Positions 14,070-21,535 of a DNA stretch of 61,365 bases are shown here, in pieces (position 1 is the first letter of the stretch; every line of letters begins with the position of its first letter). The stretch is from positions 1 through 61,365 of the forward strand of contig JAEWVC010000035.1 in assembly GCA_023459275.1 (NCBI GenBank). Direction: 5' to 3'. This DNA comes from Bacillota bacterium. Its GTDB lineage: Bacteria > Bacillota > Clostridia > Christensenellales > Aristaeellaceae. The notes under the pieces are model-generated. The model did no database searches. It was not told where the DNA came from and saw only the letters and a program-made list of their open reading frames with translations. The translations under genes were made by a program, and so were the position numbers.

Positions 14070-15560
14070 ATGAAGGCCGCTACTTATTGCCGTGTGTCCA
14101 CAGAGGAACAGGCCCAGGAGGGCTTTTCTATCCCCTCGCAGGGAAAAATCAATGATGCCTATTGCGTAGTAAAGGGCTATGATGAAATTGTCCGATATGT
14201 GGATGAAGGGTTTTCCGCAAAGAATTTGAAAAGACCGGAAGTGCAGCGCCTAATAGCTGACTGCCAAACGGCTGGCTTTGAGGCGGTAGTGGTTTGGCGT
14301 CTGGACCGACTTTCACGTTCCCTTCGGGACACATTGGAACTATATGAGGACATTTTCAGGGCAAACGGTATTGCTCTCATTTCCGTGAGCGAAAACATTG
14401 ATACATCCACCCCGGCAGGCCGTTTAATGCTGAATATTCTGGCTTCATTCGCACAAAATGAGCGTGAAGTTACGGAAGAACGGGTGCGTATGGTATCGGT
14501 GGAATTGGCAAAGGAATGCCGCCACCTGGGCGGCCTGCCCCCTTTTGGGTATCGTATTGAGGATAAGCAGTATTATATTGATCCGCTGCAAGCATCGGCG
14601 GTAAGGGCTATCTTTGAAATGTACACCGATGGGATAGGGTATAATGCCATCCTTCGCTATTTGAATGATAACGGTTTTCGGACGGCGCGGGGGAATGCTT
14701 TTCATAAACCATCCCTTTATGAATTGCTTGGCAATGAAAAGTATGTCGGCACCTATATTTATAACCGTACCGTTTCCGCAACGAAGCAGGGGAGGCGTAA
14801 CAACCATGCAAGTAAGCCGGATGGGGAAATAGTTCGTATCCCTGACGGTATCCCGGCCATCATTGACGAAGTAACATGGCGGCGGGCCTGTGAACGCCGG
14901 TTAAACAACAAGCGTCACACAGCCGCATACAAAGCCAGGCAGGTCTATTTGCTGTCAGGCGTTTGCGTATGCGGCGTATGCGGCGCGCCGATCAATGGCG
15001 CATCGATGGGGAAGGACCGCAACGGGACCATACAACGGTATTACCACTGCAAGCATAAGGATGTAAAGCGGATACGAAAAGAAAAGCTTGAGGCATTTGT
15101 GCTTAAATTTTTGCAACTTATTGCACAGGATGAAACAATGGTAGCCCAGGCCGTGGAAGCGGCTAACTCATTGACCGATGATTCGGAAGGCATACAAAAT
15201 GCGGAATGCGAAGAAATACGGCTCCAAATCGTCGATGTCGAAAAGAAGATAAACAATATTTCTGATTTTATTGCAGAAAACGGCATAAGTGCGCCTGTTT
15301 CTTTCATGGATACTGTGAAGCAGCTTGAAAAGAAAAAGGACGCCCTGCAAACGGCCCTGGAAGCCTCGCAGAGGCGTTTCCATCGGGTGAGTGCTCAAGA
15401 TATCATAGAGCGGCTACAGGCTGTTGTGGGCATAGAAAACAGCCCCCCGGAACAGCAAAAGATTGCTGTCCAAAGGGCCGTTCCCCGCCTTGTCCTTTAC
15501 GATGACAGATTCTGCATCGGCGTGGACAATGCATTGTATGGTGGAGGTGAGGGGAGTTGA
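14070..15560 (+). CDS. Large serine recombinase (phage integrase)
   Basis: This 496-residue protein inserts the phage by serine recombination. Ser10 in YCRVSTEEQ is the nucleophile, with the family arginines in RLDRLSRS. Resolvase domain about 1-140, recombinase domain about 150-260 (GGLPPFGYRI at its start), zinc-ribbon domain with CVCGVCGAPINGAS and YYHCKH, then a coiled-coil-bearing C-terminus (EEIRLQIVDVEKKINNISDF). The last seven codons (YGGGEGS, stop) lie in the attachment core and host tmRNA sequence. In the excised phage the frame would continue differently (see findings). The attachment site next to it confirms its role. Confidence 0.95.
   Translation: MKAATYCRVSTEEQAQEGFSIPSQGKINDAYCVVKGYDEIVRYVDEGFSAKNLKRPEVQRLIADCQTAGFEAVVVWRLDRLSRSLRDTLELYEDIFRANGIALISVSENIDTSTPAGRLMLNILASFAQNEREVTEERVRMVSVELAKECRHLGGLPPFGYRIEDKQYYIDPLQASAVRAIFEMYTDGIGYNAILRYLNDNGFRTARGNAFHKPSLYELLGNEKYVGTYIYNRTVSATKQGRRNNHASKPDGEIVRIPDGIPAIIDEVTWRRACERRLNNKRHTAAYKARQVYLLSGVCVCGVCGAPINGASMGKDRNGTIQRYYHCKHKDVKRIRKEKLEAFVLKFLQLIAQDETMVAQAVEAANSLTDDSEGIQNAECEEIRLQIVDVEKKINNISDFIAENGISAPVSFMDTVKQLEKKKDALQTALEASQRRFHRVSAQDIIERLQAVVGIENSPPEQQKIAVQRAVPRLVLYDDRFCIGVDNALYGGGEGS
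15539..15550 (+). repeat. Right attachment core of the prophage
   Basis: TGGTGGAGGTGA is the complement of the last 12 nt of tmRNA including the encoded CCA. It is identical to 2674-2685, and it also encodes the end of the recombinase (Y-GGG-E). Confidence 0.9.
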
Positions 15561-15885
15561 ACCCCTGTCCGAAAGCTCGCTGACAGGATTTTCTCCGAGC
15601 GCATCCCGGGATTTAAGATTCCCCCTGCCGTACGCCCCCGGGCGGGCTTACGGTTTCGGTAGCTTCATCAATGCCGGCCTCGTCACAAAGCTTGAACGGA
15701 CCCGTGCCCCGCGATCATGACGCCGGGCTCCGCACTCGCGGGAGATGCGGTCCGACGTCGCGGCATTAGGCCGCGAAAGCTAGTTGATTGTTGTCAGTTA
15801 TTATTTTTCCCCGTTTTAACGTGGCCAGGGTCCACGGCTCGCTTATCCTGCCTTCGACAACCCCCGTCGAAACCGGAACACCCCC
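15539..15885 (-). ncRNA. ssrA: tmRNA
   Basis: This 347-nt transfer-messenger RNA rescues stalled ribosomes. The 5' end GGGGGTG pairs with CACCTCC at the 3' end, followed by A and an encoded CCA. GGTTTCGACGGGGGTTG follows the 5' arm and GGGGTTCAACTCCCC forms the T arm, both tmRNA hallmarks. The tag frame ends CTA GCT TTC GCG GCC TAA, giving ...LAFAA, at 15795-15766. Aligned at the usual AATAACT position the tag would be DNNQLAFAA, so the resume codon appears to be GAC instead of the common GCA. The gene stays complete despite phage insertion, because the core restores the last 12 bases, but its terminator is displaced. Confidence 0.95.
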
Positions 15886-15943
15886 ATATAAAGATAAGTG
15901 AAGACTTCACACCCGCGGGCGTGGCCATAGCGTTTTCCCAGGA

Positions 15944-16417
15944 TTACTCATTCCTGCCGCTTACGCGAAGGGCCCGCCGGATGTCGCGCTGCGCATCGCG
16001 TTCCGCAGCGTCATCGCGCTTGTCATGCAGCTGTTTGCCCTTGCACAGGCCAAGCTCCAGCTTCATGCGGCCGTCCTTCAAGTAGATTTGAAGGGGGACA
16101 AGGGCATACCCCTGCCGCTGTACCTGGCCGGCCAGTTTGCGGATCTCGCTCTTGTGCATCAGCAGCTTTTTGGGGCGAAGCGGATCATGGTTGAAGATGC
16201 TGCCCTGTTCGTAGGGGCTGATGTGCATCCCTTCCACAAAGATTTCCCCGCCCCTGGCCATGGCATAGCTCTCCTTGAGGTTCACCCTGCCCTGGCGGAT
16301 GCTTTTGACCTCGGTGCCCTGAAGGCACAGGCCGCACTCAAAGGTTTCCTCCACGAAAAAATCATGGTAGGCCTTTCTATTTTGGGCCACGGGCTTGATG
16401 CCCTTTGTACGCGGCAT
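15944..16417 (-). CDS. smpB: SsrA-binding protein SmpB
   Basis: This 157-residue protein binds tmRNA and carries it to stalled ribosomes. Matches: VAQNRKAYHDFFVEETFECG, LCLQGTEVKSIRQGRVNLKE, ISPYEQGSIFNHDPLRPKKL and the basic tail (HDKRDDAAERDAQRDIRR) that lies in the empty mRNA channel. Length is normal. GAAGGAGGGG precedes ATG. It lies 58 bases upstream of ssrA in the same direction, so the two partners are adjacent. Confidence 0.97.
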   Translation of the reverse strand: MPRTKGIKPVAQNRKAYHDFFVEETFECGLCLQGTEVKSIRQGRVNLKESYAMARGGEIFVEGMHISPYEQGSIFNHDPLRPKKLLMHKSEIRKLAGQVQRQGYALVPLQIYLKDGRMKLELGLCKGKQLHDKRDDAAERDAQRDIRRALRVSGRNE

Positions 16418-16452
16418 GCAAACCCCTCCTTCGTATCCGCCGGCGGAATTGT

Positions 16453-16461
16453 ATTATACCA
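16453..16461 (-). promoter_or_regulatory. Extended -10 promoter of smpB
   Basis: On the minus strand TGGTATAAT stands 36 bases before the smpB start: a consensus -10 with the TGn extension. No good -35 box is visible. It lies back to back with the proA promoter. Confidence 0.55.
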
Positions 16462-16475
16462 TGGCGGCGTGATGT

Positions 16476-16504
16476 TTGCAATGAGCCGGTTTTTTGATTA
16501 TAAT
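16476..16504 (+). promoter_or_regulatory. Promoter of proA
   Basis: TTGCAA (16476-16481), 17-base spacer, TATAAT (16499-16504); 28 bases before the ATG of proA. Confidence 0.7.
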
Positions 16505-16532
16505 GGAACACGCAGAAAGGGGAGGGTGGCTG

Positions 16533-17840
16533 ATGCAGGAGATCAGGCCTTTGGCGCTTAAAGCGAGGGAAGCTGCCATTGCGCTGGCTGCGTCCTCGGT
16601 GGAGGAGAGGAACCGCGCCCTTGAACGGATGGCGGAGGCGCTTTCAATCCATGGCTCAAGAATCCAGGAGGCCAATGAGGAAGACCTGCGCCTGGCGGAA
16701 GCGGAGGGCATTGCCGCGCCGCTTAGAAAGCGCCTGCTGTTTGACGCAAAAAAGCGGACGGCGGTCCAGGCCGGATTGCTGGCGCTTAAGGATCTTCCCG
16801 ACCCGTTGCACCATACCCAGCTGGCCCGCGAATTGATGCCGGGCCTTACGCTCTACCGCGTTTCCTGCCCCATCGGCGTGGTGGGCGTGATCTTTGAAAG
16901 CCGGCCCGACGCGCTGGTGCAAATCGCTTCCCTGTGCCTGAAAAGCGGGAATGCCGTGCTGCTTAAAGGCGGGCGTGAGGCGGAGCACACCAACCGGGCG
17001 CTGATGGACGCGCTTTCCGAGGCGGCCGGGGAGGCCGGCATGCCGGAAGGCTGGGCATCGCTGCTTACCAGCCGGGAGGAAGTTCGGGATATGCTGAAAA
17101 TGGATGATCTCATCGATTTGATCATCCCCCGGGGCAGCAATGCGTTCGTACGCTACATCATGGACAACAGCCGCATTCCCGTGCTGGGCCATGCGGATGG
17201 TATCTGCCATGTGTATGTGGACGCTTCGGCGGATGTTGATATGGCGGTCAGGATCACGGTGGACGCCAAGACGCAGTACGTGGCGGTGTGCAACGCGGCG
17301 GAAACGCTGCTGGTTCACAAGGATATCGCGGGAAAATTCCTGCCCGCGGCGGCAAAGGCGCTTCAGGAAAAGCACGTCCTTTTGCGCGGCTGTGAACGGA
17401 CAAGGGCCGTTATCGATTGTGAGCCCGCCACGGAAGAGGACTGGCGGACGGAATATCTGGACTATATCCTATCCATCCGCGTGGTGGATTCGGCGGAAGA
17501 GGCCATCCGGCACATCAACACCTACGGCTCCGGGCATACGGATACCATCGTGGCGGAGGATGAACGGGCTGTGCGCATGTTCCTGATGCTGGTGGATAGC
17601 GCGGGGGTCTACCATAACTGCTCCACCAGGTTCGCCGACGGCTTTGTGTACGGCTTCGGCGCGGAAGTGGGCATTGCCACCGGCAAGCTGCATGCCAGGG
17701 GCCCTATGGGGCTTGAGGGGCTTTGTTCCTATAAGTACATGCTGCTGGGCAGCGGCCAGACCATGGCCGATGTGCAGGCCGGGAAAACAGCCCTCCGCCA
17801 CAGGGACCTTAAGGAGGAGGCGCCGTATCAAAAGTTGTAG
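16533..17840 (+). CDS. proA: Gamma-glutamyl phosphate reductase
   Basis: ProA reduces gamma-glutamyl phosphate with NADPH to glutamate semialdehyde, the second step to proline. The 435 residues show YRVSCPIGVVGVIFESRPDA, LKGGREAEHTNRAL, PRGSNAFVRYIMDNSRIPVL, and the catalytic cysteine in HNCSTRFADG, followed by GFGAEVGIATGKLHARGPMG. The start at 16533 lies behind AAAGGGGAGGG; an upstream ATG at 16494 overlaps the promoter. No proB or proC is beside it, so the pathway partners must be elsewhere. Confidence 0.97.
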   Translation: MQEIRPLALKAREAAIALAASSVEERNRALERMAEALSIHGSRIQEANEEDLRLAEAEGIAAPLRKRLLFDAKKRTAVQAGLLALKDLPDPLHHTQLARELMPGLTLYRVSCPIGVVGVIFESRPDALVQIASLCLKSGNAVLLKGGREAEHTNRALMDALSEAAGEAGMPEGWASLLTSREEVRDMLKMDDLIDLIIPRGSNAFVRYIMDNSRIPVLGHADGICHVYVDASADVDMAVRITVDAKTQYVAVCNAAETLLVHKDIAGKFLPAAAKALQEKHVLLRGCERTRAVIDCEPATEEDWRTEYLDYILSIRVVDSAEEAIRHINTYGSGHTDTIVAEDERAVRMFLMLVDSAGVYHNCSTRFADGFVYGFGAEVGIATGKLHARGPMGLEGLCSYKYMLLGSGQTMADVQAGKTALRHRDLKEEAPYQKL

Positions 17841-17925
17841 ATTCATGGCGTATGCCGCATGATTCCTCTAAAACCGTTACAAAATGAGACATGTTTCGGA
17901 CGCAAATTCATGCAAAAATACGGTG

Positions 17926-17954
17926 TTGCATTTTGCATAAGACAAGACTAAACT
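17926..17954 (+). promoter_or_regulatory. Promoter of the antiporter gene
   Basis: TTGCAT (17926-17931), 17-base spacer, TAAACT (17949-17954), ending 49 bases before the start codon. The motif TGCA recurs several times around it, with no clear palindrome. Confidence 0.55.
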
Positions 17955-18003
17955 GTATGATGGCCTTTTATTCAGGCACTCTTTGACAAGGCGGGCGAAA
18001 GAT

Positions 18004-19311
18004 ATGCTTTCATATCATTATTTGTTGGATATTGCGCTGATATTGCTGTGCACGAAGCTGCTGGGATTGTTTACCAGACGGATGCATATGCCGCAGGTGG
18101 TTGGTGCGCTGCTGGCCGGCGTCATCCTTGGACCGGCCGCGCTGAACGCGCTGCATGAAACGGATTTCATCAAGCAAGTGGCCGAGCTGGGCGTAATCAT
18201 TCTGATGTTCAACGCCGGCTTGGAAACAAACATAACGGAGCTGAAAAAGGCCGGGAAGGCCTCCTTCATCATCGCACTTATCGGCGTGCTGGTGCCTCTT
18301 GCGGGCGGTTTCGGGATCGCCTTCCTTTTTAACAAAGGAGATCTTGTGCAGGGGAACGCCAGCGTTTTCCTGCAAAATATTTTCATCGGCGTGATCCTGA
18401 CGGCTACCTCTGTGAGCATCACGGTGGAGACCCTCAAGGAGCTGGGCAAACTGGACACCAGGGCGGGCAGCGCCATCCTGGGCGCGGCGCTCATCGACGA
18501 TGTGCTGGGCATTATCGCCCTGACCGTCATCTCCAGCTTCGCGGACGCAAGCGTGAACATCTTCGTGGTGCTGCTTAAGATCCTGCTGTTCTTCGTGTTT
18601 GTGGCAGTGGCGGGCTTTCTGTTCTACAAGGGCTTTACCTACGTTATCCAAAGGAACAACCGTGACCTGCGGCGGTACGTGATCGTCGGCTTTGTGTTCT
18701 GCCTGCTGCTGGCCTATAGCGCTGAACGGTTTTTCGGCGTGGCAGATATCACCGGTGCATATTTTGCAGGGCTGATCATCTGCAATACCCAGCGCTCCAA
18801 ATATTTGGCCTCACGCTTTGAAACGCTGTCGTATATCCTGCTGTCACCCATTTTCTTCGCCAGCATCGGCCTTGCGGTGGAATTGCCGCATATGACGGCT
18901 GCGATCATCCTGTTTTCGGCCCTGTTGCTGCTGGTGGCCATCATCACCAAGATCATCGGCTGCGGGGTGGGCGCCAGGCTTTGCGGCTATTCCAAAGACG
19001 AGTCCACGCAGATCGGCGTGGGGATGATCTCCCGCGGCGAGGTTGCCCTGATCGTGGCCAACAAGGGCAACGCAATGGGGTTGATGAGCAGCGTCTTTTT
19101 CGGCCCTGTGATCATCGTGGTCATCGTAACCACCATCATTACCCCGATTTTGCTGAAGATCGTTTTCAACAGGCAGAAGAACGAAGGCAAGGCGGACATA
19201 AAGGATACCGCCTTGGTGGAAGCCTTCGACGAGAGCGAACAGCTTGAGATGCAGGAGCAGCAGATGATCAATAATGCCGAGGGGATGAAGCGGAAGGGCG
19301 GACAGAAGTAA
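18004..19311 (+). CDS. Cation:proton antiporter, CPA2/Kef type
   Basis: This 435-residue membrane protein has about twelve segments and the Na_H_Exchanger fold. Marks are MPQVVGALLAGVILGPAALN, LGVIILMFNAGLETNITELK, the conserved DD pair region (GAALIDDVLGIIAL), SPIFFASIGLAVELP and SRGEVALIVANKGNAMGLM. It has no RCK/TrkA-N domain; the C-terminus is a short acidic tail. It would exchange Na+ or K+ for protons. The ATG at 18004 is preferred over an upstream in-frame TTG. Single gene between its own promoter and a terminator. Confidence 0.9.
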   Translation: MLSYHYLLDIALILLCTKLLGLFTRRMHMPQVVGALLAGVILGPAALNALHETDFIKQVAELGVIILMFNAGLETNITELKKAGKASFIIALIGVLVPLAGGFGIAFLFNKGDLVQGNASVFLQNIFIGVILTATSVSITVETLKELGKLDTRAGSAILGAALIDDVLGIIALTVISSFADASVNIFVVLLKILLFFVFVAVAGFLFYKGFTYVIQRNNRDLRRYVIVGFVFCLLLAYSAERFFGVADITGAYFAGLIICNTQRSKYLASRFETLSYILLSPIFFASIGLAVELPHMTAAIILFSALLLLVAIITKIIGCGVGARLCGYSKDESTQIGVGMISRGEVALIVANKGNAMGLMSSVFFGPVIIVVIVTTIITPILLKIVFNRQKNEGKADIKDTALVEAFDESEQLEMQEQQMINNAEGMKRKGGQK

Positions 19312-19337
19312 TCCCTCTCCTTTTATTGAAAAGCAGC

Positions 19338-19377
19338 GCCGCCCGGAAGGAGGAAGCTCCATCCAGGCGGCTTTTCT
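19338..19377 (+). terminator. Terminator after the antiporter gene
   Basis: GCCGCCCGGA (19338-19347) pairs with TCCAGGCGGC (19362-19371), one mismatch, followed by TTTTCT. Confidence 0.8.
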
Positions 19378-19476
19378 ATTCTCTTTCTTTCACCGGCGGT
19401 ATAAAAATGCCTGCCGCGGACAAAGGGAGCAGCTGCCTGCAGAGGCTGCGAGGCAACAAGGCAACAGCATAAGCCG

Positions 19477-21396
19477 CTATTTCTTATACGTATATCTGGC
19501 GATCAGCCTGGGCATATCGACATACATGCCATAGGCGTCGGCAAAGATCTGATATTTCTGCCCCTCCACCCAGGTGGTCTTGGTGGAGTTCTCCAGCATC
19601 ACGTTTTGCGGGCTTTCCTCCGTGCCGGCGTTCAGGATGGCAAGCTGCGGCTTGTTGCTGATGATCTGCGTGATAACGCCTGTCATAACGTATATCTGCG
19701 TACTTTTCACCCGAAGGGCATTGTTGGTCAAAAGATCGGCGTAGTTGGCCTTGCCTTGGGCGTTGGAGCTGTCCAGGCCCCACGCCACTTTGGTGTATTC
19801 GTCGGCCGGGGGCACATAGTAGATATTGAAGCTCAGCACGGAGGGCTGGCGCCCCGGCATGGAGGCCTGGATGGTAACCAGATTGTTGCCGATCTGGCTG
19901 AACACCGCATAGAAGGAAAAGGTGCCATCCACTGCGATGTTGGTGATATCCAGGTCCGTGTTGGGCGTCAGTACCTCGATATCGGCACCGGGAATGGTGG
20001 TGGCGGTGATCTTCATGCTTTTTTTGGAACTGTTATAGGTCTGGTCGGAAACCAGGTCCAGGGGCACCTCCTGCTTGGCCCGGAACAGCGTGATCTCCAC
20101 CACGTTTTCCCTGCAATACTGGCTGCGCACCTTAATGACCACTTTATTTTCGCCAATGGGCTGCACCGTGGCATTGTAGGTCACTTCTCCGCCCTCCTGG
20201 TTTACCAGGTCGGAGTAATCGCTGCCGTTGATGGTCACCCTGCTGTCCTCCCGGACACGGAATTTCATGGGATACATGGCGGTGGCCACGTCCACCCGGG
20301 TACTGTCGGGGGTGATCAGTTCAATGGGGGAAAGCGGGATCTGGATCTGATAGGTGATGGGGTCCATGGGGGTCAGCTTCCCTGCGCTGGAACGAGTGAA
20401 GGGGGTAACGGTCACGTCCATGGCGTCGGAAAGCAGATCCTCGTAGTTGCTGTACCAGATGTAGTCGGGCACCTCCAAAACGGCCTTGCCGCCGGAGATG
20501 GTATAGGTATTGCTCAGCTCTTTTACATAGATTTGCGTGCCGTCTTTCCCGGGGATGGTGATGGTGTGGGCGGCCTGGTCATCCACGATGGAGGCCACCA
20601 CCGAGGTTTTTTCCTCCGGCGTACGCCGGGCCAGCTCCCTTTGCCACAGGGCAATACCCGTCTTGATGGCCAGGAAGGCCACACACAGCAGCAGCAGGGA
20701 TAGGGCAAAGGTAAAAAGCTTCTGGCGGCGGGTGCGCCGCGGTGCGGCCCGCCGGAATGTGTAGGGCTTGGGCTGGGAAGCCTCCCGGGCCGGCGCCTCC
20801 TCCCAGAGGGGCTCATAGGCGCTGGAATCATTGAAGCCGTCATACACGGGCTGCGAACCGGCTCTGCCGGAGGGCGGCACCCACTGGCTGGTGGCCTGGG
20901 TCCCGGGGAAAAACCCCTCCTCGTTCCGCTCCTCTTCCTCCTGGCGCGTAAAGCGTGCGGTATAGGCACGCTTGGCGCCTTCCTCTACCTCTCCCTCCTC
21001 CACAAGCTCGGGGGGGATGGGGCGCAGGGCGGTTTCGGGATCGTCCTTCAGGCGAAAGACCGTGGCCCTGGTGGTGTTGGTGCGCACCGTCATGCTGGAA
21101 GGCGCCATGCCCCGGCGGCTTGCTTCCTCCCGGAGCTTGCGCTGCTGCTTTTCGCCCCGGAACTTTCTGGCCTTCAGCTCCACCATTTCCCTGGCCAGCG
21201 CTTCCCGCTGGTCCGGCAGGGCTTCGGCCTGGCCGTTTTCATCGGCGCGGATGTAGACCTTGGGCGCATCTTCCTTAAGCTCCCGCTGCCAGCCAGGCCC
21301 GTCAAGATACTCGGGACGGGCAGGCAAAGGCTCCCCGCACTTGAAGCAGCGGGGAAGGGAGGCGATATTCCATTGTCCGCAATGGGGACATTTCAT
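19477..21396 (-). CDS. Zinc-ribbon, single-pass membrane protein with large outer domain
   Basis: This 639-residue protein starts with a zinc ribbon (MKCPHCGQWN and CFKCGEPLPA), then a long charged, probably disordered cytoplasmic part (about 25-215), a basic stretch and one membrane segment (KLFTFALSLLLLCVAFLAIK, about 228-248). The rest is an extracellular beta-rich region that looks like several Ig-like domains (VTINGSDYSDLVN, VEVLTPN-like strands). It resembles envelope-sensing zinc-ribbon proteins, but no family is certain. GGAGG precedes ATG. Compare the 52608-54011 gene, which has a different membrane layout and a C-terminal zinc motif. Confidence 0.8.
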   Translation of the reverse strand: MKCPHCGQWNIASLPRCFKCGEPLPARPEYLDGPGWQRELKEDAPKVYIRADENGQAEALPDQREALAREMVELKARKFRGEKQQRKLREEASRRGMAPSSMTVRTNTTRATVFRLKDDPETALRPIPPELVEEGEVEEGAKRAYTARFTRQEEEERNEEGFFPGTQATSQWVPPSGRAGSQPVYDGFNDSSAYEPLWEEAPAREASQPKPYTFRRAAPRRTRRQKLFTFALSLLLLCVAFLAIKTGIALWQRELARRTPEEKTSVVASIVDDQAAHTITIPGKDGTQIYVKELSNTYTISGGKAVLEVPDYIWYSNYEDLLSDAMDVTVTPFTRSSAGKLTPMDPITYQIQIPLSPIELITPDSTRVDVATAMYPMKFRVREDSRVTINGSDYSDLVNQEGGEVTYNATVQPIGENKVVIKVRSQYCRENVVEITLFRAKQEVPLDLVSDQTYNSSKKSMKITATTIPGADIEVLTPNTDLDITNIAVDGTFSFYAVFSQIGNNLVTIQASMPGRQPSVLSFNIYYVPPADEYTKVAWGLDSSNAQGKANYADLLTNNALRVKSTQIYVMTGVITQIISNKPQLAILNAGTEESPQNVMLENSTKTTWVEGQKYQIFADAYGMYVDMPRLIARYTYKK

Positions 21397-21535
21397 TGGG
21401 AAGTCCTCCTGTCAAGGGGTCAACGTGTTTATTTCGCGCCCGGGCTCCGCGAATCCTTTTTCAGGCAGGGGGCCGGTCTGGATTTTTGGCATGGCGTATG
21501 ATACAATAAAAGCTCCATAAAGACAACGATGCGGG

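Larger units (their letters stand above)
2674..15550. mobile_element. Defective prophage integrated in the tmRNA gene
   Basis: The 12-base direct repeat TGGTGGAGGTGA bounds the element (2674-2685 and 15539-15550). A large serine recombinase gene ends at the right boundary. Inside are phage genes in usual order but without portal, protease, capsid, head-tail joining, tape-measure or most tail genes. At least two internal deletions are visible (near 5945 and 8110). The lysogeny region looks intact. This is a cryptic prophage, or a satellite-like remnant that cannot make particles alone. Confidence 0.9.

Noticed and set aside
16494..16532. Longer start for proA
   Set aside because: The upstream ATG overlaps the -10 box and lacks a ribosome site; 16533 fits the family.
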